A DNA stretch of 64,000 nucleotides, from positions 8,122,690-8,186,689 of the forward strand of contig CM065328.1 in assembly GCA_033032175.1 (NCBI GenBank). The letters are read 5' to 3'. The translations under genes and the position numbers were made by a program. The notes under the pieces were generated by a model that had not been told where the DNA came from, did no database searches, and worked only from the letters and a program-made list of their open reading frames with translations. Each line of letters opens with the position of its first letter. Position 1 is the first letter of the stretch. Source of the stretch: Saturnia japonica. Its lineage: Eukaryota; Arthropoda; Insecta; Lepidoptera; Saturniidae. This document shows positions 20,881-31,745 of the stretch, piece after piece.

Positions 20881-22740
20881 ATGTCGCTTGAAACAGCTCA
20901 ATAAAATAACAAAAAAAAGCACTGTTAATTGTTTCAAAAGGTAATAAACAAGTGCTCGCGTAAGTCAAACAAATCAATAAAAAAAAATGAACATTTTAAT
21001 ATATTTTTATCATTATTCGTTTCACCGCTCAGCAATAACGTTCTGAAATATGTTAAGAGTGGGGATCATGTCCACTGACCCCACTTTTAAGAAACCCTGG
21101 GTTAAGGGCTGGACAGTCAAAGCCTGCATAAAACGAAACAAAACGTACACGTTCCAATATGGGATTGATGCGATTGGAAAAATCGTCGTTACCAATAATT
21201 TTGGTGCTTCTTTCGCCCCCCCAACCTCTACATATTTCAAGTGACACTTCTCTCGCGCGCCCACCGGCACGAACACTGTTACTGAAATCAAGAAAATAAT
21301 CAAAACTGGTGTGTGATTGTGATTTAACCAACAAGGGCTTCGGATGTGTTTACTGCCTTTTTACGAGATTTGTTTAGATCTAAATAAGCTGTAGGTACTG
21401 ACTACATGAAAGGAGAATTGTAATAATCCAAATAATAAAAAATATACATTTATATTATTTATCGTTTTCATATCTTATTTAATAATCATTCGCTAGCTGA
21501 CTCTTATGAATATTTCGCACATTATAGAATGTCAACAATCTGACAGCTGTTATGTTAGTTAAAAAGATTTTTAATAAATGGCGCCTCCTACATGTTTATT
21601 GAATTATCTAAATGATAAAAGGAAACCGTGACTGACTGACTGATCTATCAACACACACCTTAAACCACTGAAAAGATTGGGCTGAAATTTCGCACACGGA
21701 TACTTATTATGACGTAGTATCCGTTATGAACGGATTTTTTAAAATTATTTCCCTAAAGGAGTGTAACGGAAATTCCTGTCCAAAATTTTAACACGGATGA
21801 AACTTTGGGGCACCGCTGGTATTTTATAATTTTTAACGAAAACATTAATTTAAAACTATTTGTCTATATTTTTAGTCAATGGCGTGTGACATAAGCTTTA
21901 AAATGATATTTGATTTATTGATTTTGATGAAAAATTAAGGCAAATATGACGTTACCTAAAAAAATACTTTTCAGTAGTAATATACAGAGATTGAGCTTCT
22001 TAAAGTTAAATGAAAGTGAATAAAAACATTTCTATTGACATAGTAAAATTTGGTCCAATAGAAAAATTATTTCTATTGACAAAAAAATCAATCATTAGGC
22101 GCTTTCTCTAAAACACCTTTCGAACGCGTGCTGGACGATAATTATTTCTCATAATAAGGGTAGGAAGTGAGGAAAAAAAGCCCGAAGGGTAGAAATGTCA
22201 GGCAATGTGCGCGGGTGTGTTTATTGTGCGACTTGAGACATTAATCTTAAGGGTTGGCTTGGCCAGGTGATTACCCTTAGACTTTTGTGCCTTTCAGGAG
22301 ACTGTTGGGTTGTGTCGGAGCTTTGAAACTACCGTAGCAAAAGATTTTATAAAAAAAAACGCCTTTAAAATTATCTGAAAATATTTAGGATTTTTTTAAG
22401 GTTTTAAAGAGTTTTATCAGAGCCTCTAATTATATCGTTTCAATGAATACCGTAGAAGATGTCACGGACTCAAATTACACGTAACCAAAGAAATCACTCG
22501 CAACGAAACGGTTGTCCGGCACTCTGCATCGCTGCTGCCGATTGCGCTGCGTTCTACATTAAGGATTAAAAATTGGGCGTCGCGAGCTAATCGCACATTT
22601 CGTAACCATGAAGTTGTTTTTTAAACATAAATGACACCACTAAGGCGGGTCGCTAGCATATTATAATTTCTTTCAATAATTTAAAGCCTACTTCTGAAAC
22701 TGTCTTACAATTGTGTATCTATACTATATTATATACAGTG
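20881..22740. other. Gene-free stretch with repeat fragments
   Basis: Bases 21050-21330 have overlapping open frames on both strands, but none resembles a protein I know, and the segment may be the 5' part of the deleted hAT element. Bases 21640-21830 carry a common retroposon block ('ctgaaatttcgcacacgga', 'gggcaccgctggta'). Bases 21830-22740 show nothing identifiable. Confidence 0.35.
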
Positions 22741-22744
22741 TGTA

Positions 22745-23129
22745 TTAAAAACCCCGTCGGATCCGTGGAGGTGTTATTAGGTATCGAGATTATATTGTGT
22801 GTATGTTTTCTATCTCAGATTATAAGTAAAAAAAAATATCCCTAATAAAATTAGTTAAATGAGGATACTTACATGGCAATACAGGCGGCGCGGCGCAGGG
22901 TACCGCCATACGATCAAACGTACCGCTGCGCCTCGTCGGGGCAGGCGACGGTGTTATCAGTGTTATCACGTTTTAAAAATTTGCTAAATTTTAGGGAAAC
23001 TAAAAATAAATATGTTAATTTGAAATCGCAATAACATTTTTATTTTCGTAATAAATAAAATTTTGATTTTTTTTTTGGTAATGTCATTGGGATACCTATA
23101 AACCCTTTTCGGATTCGACGGGGTTTTAA
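22745..23129. mobile_element. 385-bp MITE with TA target sites and a GC-rich core
   Basis: The ends are inverted repeats, left TTAAAAACCCCGTCGGATCC and right reverse complement TTAAAACCCCGTCGAATCCG. They are flanked by TA at 22743-22744 and 23130-23131. This fits a Tc1-mariner-type non-autonomous element, although TA is short enough for chance. The core at 22885-22945 is strikingly GC-rich ('ggcggcgcggcgcagggta') and on the minus strand runs into a consensus splice donor (CAT|GTAAGT at about 22876). Confidence 0.7.
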
Positions 23130-23164
23130 TACATATACACAAGCTGTGCCTCAAGGTTTCGACT

Positions 23165-23470
23165 TAAACATAATCGACCAGCTCTCCTTCGCACCGCCAA
23201 CGCTCCCGTGTAGGGCCGTGTAGCAGCAGCCTATCGTTTTCCTCACTTCCCGTACTTGCCTACAGTTTGCCAGATTTCTTGATGTTCACGGTTACTGCTC
23301 CGCTCCTTAGTGTCCTAGCTTAAATTTCTATAACCCATAACTTTCCTCAATAAATAGGCTATAAAATGCAAAAATTATTCACATCTGACTGCTAGTTGGT
23401 AGAAATTAGCGCGTTCATACAAACAAAAATAACCTCTGAAGTTTGGAGTATAGATTTGAGTATTAGGTAT
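23165..23470 (+). repeat. Dispersed repeat family B, long copy
   Basis: Includes the outer part ('gaccagctctccttcgcaccgccaacgc', 'tcctcacttcccgtacttgcctacag') and the core ('ctttcctcaataaataggctataaaatgcaaaaa', 'gctagttggtagaaattagcgcgttc'). Confidence 0.8.
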
Positions 23471-23929
23471 GTAGTTCAAGATGTTCTACAAAGTTATTGA
23501 TTTGGGTTTTGACAAATAAAAAAAAATTAAGCTCATATGATTTTTCATGTCATCGCACCCCTCTTTAATAGTTAGACCTTAGTAAGTTCTTGTAAAACAA
23601 GGTGATTTTTTTTTTCATTAATTTAAACATAAATAGTCAAAGGCAACAACCCATGCAGCCACATGTCGCAGAGATGACACATACGGAACGCATGTGAACT
23701 TTTTGCTCGTAACTAATTTAGGGTACCGTTTAGATGTGGTTTAGAGTCGGCTTGTTTTTAATAGGATGGAATTTTATCAGTTCATTAATAGGTTCGATTG
23801 TTAAAAGCAATAAGCATTTTGGAATACTGATAATATACCAATACATTTGTACGCTTTAAAACAACGAATATACATATAAACTATAAAAATCTGATATCAT
23901 GTGAGCAATTCTTGTGTTACCTATATTAT

Positions 23930-24240
23930 ACACTAGCTGTTCCCGCGGCTCCGTCCGCTTTCAATACGCAATGATTATTTACGGTTTTTAGGTTATATTG
24001 ATATTTTTTATAGTTTATCAATTGAGGAATTATATATATTTCCTATGAACAAACTTTCAGCTGTTAAGTTCAATGAAGACGTACAAACAAGAAACAATTT
24101 TTATTTTTGAAGCCATAAATCGAATGTCTGTGGCATTTATAATAGAAATGTATCACAAAATTTAGTTAAAAAATTACATGTACACAGACATAACTACAAA
24201 TTTATTAATACAGATTAGATATTAGACATTCTCGGATACG
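23930..24240. repeat. Retroposon fragment starting 'cactagctgttcccgcggctccgtccgc'
   Basis: The 'ctagctgt.cccgcgg' opening is shared by several repeats in the window (40190, 46190, 57905). The body is AT-rich and ends with a 'ttattaatacagatta' tail. Confidence 0.55.
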
Positions 24241-24489
24241 GCTGGAATTATGAGTAATTTCTACTTGTAATTTCATGGGATGTAACGATTTGCATGAAAT
24301 TTTACATTTACTTAAATCATTTTCCATTTTCCAAGTTTACCTAGGTAGGTTTTTTCTATAGCACTAAGCGAAACTCAATTCATGCAAATCACACAATTTC
24401 GTATCGTTTATAATCAATAGCTAACTAATTGTTTAAAATATGGGATACATTTTGTTTAATTTATTATGTAATTTATAACAGGCTTGGAT

Positions 24490-24805
24490 TCATATTGGTT
24501 TCGGATTATAATCATTAATCTAAGATCAGATCAAGATCTCCAACAAAAAAAAACTAAGTACCTTATTGTCGCTTATGTATAGTAAATAGGCATATGCCAT
24601 CGCGAACTTTTTTAGTTTTACTTAGGGCCAATATTTTTGTAGAACATTGTATTTACGTTTCTTTAACCATTAAACCAGCGCACGCGGATAAAAAGCAGTT
24701 CGGGAGTGCTGCCACTTCCGACTTAACAAAATTCCTTAATTAAGGCTAGCTGAGAGTTGTAGTCTAATGTTAGATAGCATATTATACTATTTCTTAAGAA
24801 TCTCT
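24490..24805 (+). repeat. Dispersed repeat family G, copy 1
   Basis: Matches 46440-46705 in the same orientation: 'tattgtcgcttatgtata', 'gcgcacgcggata', 'gcagttcgg', 'tgctgccacttccgacttaacaaaatt', 'gctgagagtt.tag.ctaat.ttagatagc'. Nature unknown. Confidence 0.7.
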
Positions 24806-25880
24806 CTCTCGTGATTTTTGTATATGAATATAAAAATAATTTTTCGATTGCGAACTGTGTTTAAACAACCAAAAAATATAAATTGAGTAACCTATGTCTT
24901 TTTTTGAATTCGTTTAGTAATCCCACCGGTAATACACATTAAAGGGTTAAACGACGCTTTATGAAAAAAAAAAATCTTATACATGACTTCTGATGATGAG
25001 ATCATGATGAGTCTAAGATCACGCTAAAAAAGCGACTCATGTCTTATAAACATTGACATACGTAGGTACTGGCCGAATATAATAAAAATAAAAATAATTA
25101 ATTATACCTAGCCTATTGTATAATATCTTTTAATTAGAATAATGTACATACCTATGTAGAGTTTCATGTATAATATGGTGTTTGGACACGCAAAGTGGGG
25201 TGCGTGTAACAAAGGGGACATCTGCCAGCTCCCTTTAGAATGCGATTAAGATCGATAAACCCAAGCGACCAATGTACTATATAAATAATTTAATCGAATA
25301 ACTTTTAACAATAAAAAATAACGCAAAAAGCAAAAAAATAACTTGTATGTACAAATTTTTTTTCACGCGTGCATATATTGAAGTTAGTCGTTAAATTGTA
25401 AATTTATTTTACTAACTTTTACTTTACACTAAAAAAAGTAAAATGATTTACGTTATTTTTATTGGTGGCTTAATTGCATCATGTTGCACTTCCGACGTAA
25501 CATGATACGCGCGTAGTACTCTATTTTTTCCTCTACTAATCGCACCTAACAAGTGTCTATTACTTCAAAAAGTTCTAAATGTCTATAATGGTTAGATAAT
25601 ACTTCTATTGGTATCGTAAGTAAAATTAAGAAGCCACGAAATAAAGCACTTATAAAAGAGTCTTTACGTAACACCACGTCATAGATGGCGTGAGAATAAA
25701 TAGGGAATCCTTTTTCTCATCTATGCATTGTTATTCTGCCCTACAGTAAATTCTCTTTGTATATAACCCAAGGGATAGACAACCTGTCCCCTTTGATTAC
25801 TGATGATTGTATTTAGACGCGTTATAGATTTCAGGTGTTCAAAACATTTTTCACGTGTGCAAAATTTAATTTAAAGTTGA
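24806..25880. other. Gene-free stretch
   Basis: AT-rich DNA; no exon or element boundary identified. Confidence 0.35.
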
Positions 25881-25884
25881 ATTC

Positions 25885-26040
25885 AATTTGAGGGTGGTAG
25901 CTAGCCAGGCGAACATTAGAAAAAGCCTGCTATGGTTTCATCACGATGTTTTCCTTCATCGAAAGCTCGGGTTCATTGGAGGGATTCGAATTTATATCGA
26001 TCGACATGGTGTCCTTATCACTGAGCCATCATTGTTTCGG
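25885..26040. repeat. Dispersed repeat family M, copy
   Basis: Contains 'gagggtggtagctagccaggcg', 'ctatggtttcatcacgatgttttccttcatcga' and 'gggattcgaa', also found at 52798-52935 and in part at 5740-5850. It is probably a LINE 3' region. Confidence 0.6.
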
Positions 26041-26394
26041 ATTATATTCGATTTCTTTTTTCTTTTGGTGGCTGTTACAATTAGGCATGGAACTTAATAG
26101 CTGTTTAAAAAGTAAATACTAAAACAGTAAAGAATTTTTAAGACTTAACCTCATATAAGACTAACTAACATATCGAGTTAAAAGGGAAGCTTCTAAAAAT
26201 ATTATTTGTCATATAAACTTTGTAAGTCAATACTCTATCAAAATTTCATACTTCTGTCTTTAATAGTTTGAGTTGGACGATGATGAGTCTATTATGAGTT
26301 ATGACAAAAGACATAAATAGGATTTTGATAGGTTTGCCCCGGGTTAACACGTTGGCCTCAACGTCGGGGCCAATGTATGAAGCCAGCTTTTAAA

Positions 26395-26480
26395 ATATGG
26401 ATTTTCAAACGAAACGTCACAAGCGTGGCGTCTTAGCTGCATCGTCGCTTAACATCAGGTGAGGTTGCGGTCAAACGCTA
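26395..26480 (+). repeat. LINE/SINE 3' tail
   Basis: Reads 'gcatcgtcgcttaacatcagg' then 'tgaggttgcggtcaaacgc'. Related tails occur at 29860-29900 and 60435-60480. This wording is a very common lepidopteran retroposon end. Confidence 0.6.
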
Positions 26481-26499
26481 AAGCCATAAAGTGTTAATG

Positions 26500-27285
26500 G
26501 TGCCCCGCGGCTCCGCACGTGTTTATTACGCAGTCATTATTGTGATCCACTAATTCTATTGTTACTCATACGTATTATTGACAATTCATAATAAGCTTGG
26601 AATGACTTATGCTTCCCGTTTACAAAATTTCGTCCAAATGGGCGAGAGTAAAAAAAAATTTTTTTGATAATGAATTCCGTTTTTTTTTTAATTTCTAAAA
26701 GTGTTATTAAAATTTCTTATAGCCTATCAATTGGCCAATGATATAATCTTCCCGTGTAACTATTTCATAAGAATCAGTCAAGCCGTTTTTGAGTTAAATT
26801 CGTACATACAAAAATACAGACAGACAAAAAAAATGATAAATTCATGATTAGTCCTTTATATAGAATGTCTATGGAGAAATTTGGAAATAAAATTACATTA
26901 CAAACAGACTTACAAATTTATTAATATACATAGATAGAAAGTTACATATTATATCGAATCTATATTAATACATCTGTGGTTCTGTCTGCACATATAATTT
27001 TATTTCCATATTTCCCGTTAGACTTCCCATAAAAAAGAATACTAATTGATCAGGAATATGCCATTAAAAAATTTTTTTTGTCTGCTTATTTTTTTTGCCC
27101 GGATTTAACTTAAAACCGCTTAACAGATTCTTAGGCAATTTTGTGAGCGGGAAGTATAAGCCATTTCTTAATAAAATTGATATAATATACTATATGAATT
27201 GTCAATAATATGAGTAAAAAATTTGAGGATGAAAATTATTACAGCGTGATAAACGCGTGCAGAGCCGCGGACGCACCCTTAGAAA
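26500..27285. repeat. Family E retroposon, inverted pair (26500-26740 minus, 27085-27285 plus)
   Basis: The left copy reads 'cgcggctccgcacgtgtttattacgc', then 'ttattgacaattcata', then 'cttcccgtttacaaaattt'. The right copy is its reverse complement: 'aattttgtgagcgggaagtataagcc', then 'tatgaattgtcaataatatg', then 'gataaacgcgtgcagagccgcgg'. About 345 bases of further retroposon fragments ('gccgtttttgagttaaat', 'cagacagac') lie between them. A single copy of the same unit is at 5100-5235. Confidence 0.7.
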
Positions 27286-27299
27286 CAAAAATAAAAAAT

Positions 27300-28370
27300 A
27301 TTAAAAAAAAAAAAAAAAAAAGTCTAAAAAAAAAGGAAGCAAGTCTATAAAGTCAAGCCACATAGATTAATAAAATTCATTTTATATTCATGAGAAAACA
27401 TGGTTTCGCGTTCGTCCACGGAGGATGTCGTGTATTAATTCCGCTCGATGAGACTGGGGTAGTGTTACGTGAAATGTGTCCCGGCCCATGTTCTCCCATG
27501 CACAATCCGGTGTCATATTGTTTCAAATACTTACGTTACTATGAAATGTCCTATAAAGTTGTTTTAATTGTGCTTTGTCTCGCTTGATAATGGACGTACT
27601 TAAACCAGATGATTTTAGGATTCCGTACCTCATATTGAAAAAAAAAGATCATTTTTTGTCCGTCTGTATTTTTGTCTGCCCGAATGTGGTATAAAGATGA
27701 AATGAATATCATATAGGTACTAAGGTATATGAACTCATACTACTGTAGGAATCATGTTTTTAGATTCACGCAATAAAGTCCTTTTTATTAAAAGCTATCT
27801 TGATTAGAGTCTTGAAATTTGTTACAATAGGAGGTTTTTTAACATAAGTCCGAAAATAATGAATTTGAAATTATTATGCAATAAAATGATATTACATTTT
27901 ATTTTTTCCTCAAAAATAGCTTGAAGTATAAAATTAGCAACTTAATGTAATCGTACGGAACTCTAAGGACGTGAGTTCTATTCGTTACTTACCGGATTTT
28001 TTTTTTCAAGTTAATAAGTCAGTAGGTACTTGAAGTATGTAATTTAGACACCGATTGAACATTGTTTGTACGGCTGAAATGTCCAGGTTTATGTTAGTTT
28101 GATATCTTTATTGTCTCATTAGGTAATAGTGATGTCTGTGGAAGTGACCTCCTCACTTGTAAATTCGCTAAATTATTATAAAATAAATAGATAAACGCGA
28201 TCAAGTTACGTGCCGGTTTTTTTCGATGGATGAGTAAAGATTTTTTTTGTTTTTGTCATAAAAAATCTAATATGTAATCAGCTATTGTATTCTAATTAAA
28301 TGTTCCACTCTTAAAGATATCTAAAATTGATTGAAATTATAATTAACTTCATTGGCGTTAATCTTCTTAT
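27300..28370. other. Gene-free stretch
   Basis: Starts with a long A tract (27302-27320). A GC-richer ORF at 27390-27587 has no recognisable similarity. The remainder is AT-rich. Confidence 0.35.
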
Positions 28371-28371
28371 C

Positions 28372-28850
28372 TATCTATACAATTAATAAAAATGAAGTGT
28401 CTGTTTGTAATGTCAAAATAACAGCTTTTTACTAAATGCATTTAAAAGTATATACGATACCTATAATAAAAAAACCAATTTTTGAAATTTTTGTCTGTCC
28501 GTCTGTCTGTTTGTTCCGGGTATCTCCGAAACAGTAGGGCCGATTTTGATAGAACTTTCACTGATAGAAAGCTGATGTTATAGGGTGTAACTTAGACTAC
28601 TATTATTTTAGAAAATGTATTAAAGTTCCGTACAAATAAAAAACAACTGGTCATGGTGAATCAATTCGGGCGCTTAAATGGCTTACGCTGAGTAAATAAT
28701 AAGAGATATTAGCAAATTAATGTACCACATAATTGTAGGCATTAAAAAGACCTACAAAAAAGTTACAGAGAGTATACGTCTATCTTTTAAGGAACACCCA
28801 CAATAAGCATTTTTGTCTTTAAAATAGCCGGGAGAGGGAGAGCAAGATTC
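28372..28850 (+). repeat. Dispersed repeat family A, copy 2
   Basis: Runs from 'ctatacaattaataaaaatgaagtgtctgtttgtaatg' through 'tccgaaacagtagggccgattttgat' and 'gaatcaattcgggcgctta' to 'ttaaaatagccgggag'. It is close to the copy at 36308-36842. Confidence 0.85.
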
Positions 28851-28854
28851 ACGA

Positions 28855-28930
28855 AAAGACGTCCATTACTGGACATAGGTTTCCCCCGAAAGATCTCCAC
28901 AACGACCTGTTCTGTACCTACTCAGTCGCG
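28855..28930 (-). pseudogene. RTE-type LINE fragment (extreme 3' coding end)
   Basis: On the minus strand the segment gives the same coding end as at 36070-36095 ('gcctatgtccag.ag.tg'). It is interrupted and only tens of codons long. Confidence 0.5.
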
Positions 28931-29107
28931 AAAGAGAGGCAACAAGCTCAAAGATTGCCAAAGTGGTCGACATGCAAATAAGTCGCGATCTAACTAATTC
29001 CCTCCGTAAAATTCAATCTAACTAACTATACATATATACGTGTTCCTGCCTTTTGTGAGGAAGGAAGAAATATGCGTACATGCATTTAGAAATTTTGCAA
29101 TTTGGTC

Positions 29108-29385
29108 TAAGTCTTAACTAGCCAGGTCGTCGGTGCACCTTGTGGCGGGTCTGCCCAACCTGCGTCTTCCGGTACGTAGCCTTCATTCGAGAACTCTACC
29201 CCCATCGGCCATCATCCTTTCTACGAGCGATGTATCCCGCTCATTACCACTTAAGTCTATCAATTCTGAGAGCTATGTCGGTGACTGTAGTTCTTTTGCG
29301 GGTCTACTTATTTTTGATTCGATCACGCAGAACAATTCCGAGGGTAGCCCTCTCCATTACCTTTTGAGTGGCATTGAGCTTTATT
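29108..29385 (-). pseudogene. RTE-clade LINE reverse transcriptase C-terminal fragment
   Basis: The minus-strand translation reads MERATLGIVLRDRIKNK, stop, TRKRTTVTDIALRIDRLKW and GYIARRKDDGRWG. This corresponds to the conserved C-terminal tail of RTE-type reverse transcriptases in moths (MERAMLG..LRD.IRNEEIRRRTKVTDIA; AGHIARR.DGRWG). At least three in-frame stops mark it as dead. A sister fragment is at 35640-36140. Confidence 0.8.
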
Positions 29386-30900
29386 ATCAGACCTTTCGTT
29401 AGGTACTACGTCATATTAAGTAGTATTAAAATGTGTTCAAATTGTCTAGAGTATTCTAGACTCACCGGTTTAAGCTGTGCCTGTCTGTAACTAATCGGTA
29501 TTATGAATTTCATAAAGTAGGTTATATGTATATAATGCAGTGTACGGTTTTTCAATGCTCCCATTCATCTAATCTCGTCATGAATGTAGTTCAGTTTGAT
29601 TTCACAGTAATAAGAGTCGATGTTTCTTCCTATTACAGTCGTCTCTGTAAACTTGAGATCTAATTGCGTTTTGTAATCTAAATTTCTGAGAAATCCACCG
29701 TGGTATTTTGTGATATTGGCACACTTATCAAATGTATAAATGAGAAAATGATATTGCTGGGAATGTTGTAATCGTCAAACGAATACAAAGTCTAACGAAC
29801 TTTGATGATTCTTCTTGAGAACTAATTCCTTTAGGCTTAGTGAGCTACCATTTTTGACCGCATCGTCACTTAACATCAGGTGAAATTGTGAACGATCGCA
29901 TAATCTTATGTAAAAATAAAAAAAATTATTGTTCAGTTCTACCAAAGTTATTCATTTATACTTTTATTTGTATCTTGTCGCATAATGAAAAATCATTACC
30001 CTAGGCAACACTTTGTTGTCTGTCCGTTTGTGAAGACTAGAGATCTGTGGTCCAATTAATATTGAATACCAAGGTCTAAGGCCCCATAACGATTATCAAA
30101 ACCTATAAACCGCAAATTAATTGTTTGTCATTTAAACAAGCTCCAACGTTGCGCGTAGCAAATGTCAGACTGTAAAATACAAATAATATTTATGCAATAA
30201 CATATAATTATACGGAACTCTTTTTTCGCGAGTTCTACTCGCTACTTGCTTAATTTTTATACCAAAATTTGTGACATGTTGTATTTTTTAACACTCGACT
30301 GATAGATAAATGATATAAATTAATGATAAAAATATTGTGGGAACGGTGCGAACTCAATTGTACGTACTTTATTCATGGTTAAATCGAACGTATAAATATA
30401 TCTATTTATTTATTAAAGAATAGTCAACAGTATACATTATACTTGATCCATTTTTACAATTAATTCTAAATCCAATACAAAAATGCGAACCTATTAAAGG
30501 CGCCCCTTTACATTGACAAAATATAAAATAGCGAATGTAATTAAATTTTTTCGTATATAAATAAAATTAAGTGAATTAAAAGTAAGTTATTACATTGTAT
30601 GAAACATTACTAATAATATATGTATAAGAAATAATATACTTAACACATTCAACGTTGAATTGAGTGTAATCACGTGGTAGGTACTGTTCTGTACTGTATA
30701 CAAGTTTTCGCTTATCGTTTGTTTGACCCATAAGCGATGTATGAAGTAATAGGCTTTTGATAAATTTTAATTAATAAATGATAATGTACTACATGTACTC
30801 TGTCGAAATTAATAATTTTATGAAAACACTTGCTGTGCTCCGCGGGTTCATCCGCGTTAAATTGAGTTTTTACATAGGTACTTGTTTTATACACAATAGA
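29386..30900. other. Gene-free stretch
   Basis: Contains a retroposon tail at 29860-29900 ('gcatcgtcacttaacatcagg' then 'tgaaattgtg'). Otherwise AT-rich with no exon found. Confidence 0.35.
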
Positions 30901-30904
30901 GATT

Positions 30905-31075
30905 GGTTGACGTTTATTGTCACTACTCCACTCCTAAGGGTCGCAGCGTGATGTTATGATAGCCATCTTCTTCAATAAACAGGCTATAAAATGCAATTTT
31001 TTTTTTTAAATCAGATTGGTAGTTCCAGAGATTATTGCGTTCAAACACAAGCAAAAAACACAATATTTTGAGCGT
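30905..31075 (+). repeat. Dispersed repeat family B copy
   Basis: Contains 'tcactactccactcctaagggtcgcagcgtga', 'cttcaataaacaggctataaaatgcaa' and 'tggtagttccagagattattgcgttcaaac'. Confidence 0.8.
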
Positions 31076-31079
31076 TAAT

Positions 31080-31335
31080 AACCGACTTCAACAAAAGACG
31101 GGAGGGAGGGAGGTTACTTATTTCGAATGTATATTTTTTTTATGGATGTTCAGCCATAAATTCTTTGTTTATGAACCGATTTGGATGATTCTTTTTTTGT
31201 TGGATTGAAGATATAGGTATAGGTGGACCACTTTTTAATTGCATTGGCATTGGACTTTGAACTTCGAAGATACACAAGGGAACTCATCAAAATCGTTGGA
31301 GTAGGTTTTATTTTTTGTTAATAATTTTCTTGTTA
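31080..31335 (-). repeat. Dispersed repeat family C copy (inverted)
   Basis: Begins 'aaccgacttcaacaaaagacggg' and contains 'atgaaccgatttggatgattct' and 'cattggcattggactttgaacttcgaagatacaca'. It abuts the preceding family B copy directly. Confidence 0.8.
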
Positions 31336-31589
31336 TTGGGGCATAAATTTCTATACAAATACTTATTTAATATTACAAAATTCGAATATAATTATTAACA
31401 ACCGAGTCAAGATACAATAGCGTAAATTAAATTATTATCTGCTTATTGAAAGAGTTTATAACAAATAAACTTTGGCCTCGTTTTTTTTTCATAACACTTT
31501 ACCTACTACTGCTACCGGACCTCTCGTAATATGCTGGTATGTAAACAAGCTAAATTATTAAAAAGGAACAACAAAAATTTCTTGACGTT

Positions 31590-31745
31590 CATGGCTACTG
31601 TTCTGCTCCCAAGGGTCATAGCGTGATGGTGGATAGCTTATAACTTTGCTCAATAAATATACTATAAATGCAAAAAAAAATCAATTTTCAAATCTGAGTG
31701 ATAGTTCCACAGATTAACGCGTTCCAACAATCTCTTGAACATATG
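31590..31745 (+). repeat. Dispersed repeat family B copy
   Basis: Contains 'gttcatggctactgttctgctccc', 'tcaataaatatactataaatgcaaaaa' and 'gatagttccacagattaacgcgttcc'. Confidence 0.75.

Noticed and set aside
21050..21334. Three overlapping ORFs on both strands
   Set aside because: None resembles a known protein and the region borders the deleted hAT element; there are no convincing splice sites.
27390..27587. 65-codon plus-strand ORF
   Set aside because: No recognisable motif, no upstream acceptor, and surrounded by retroposon debris.
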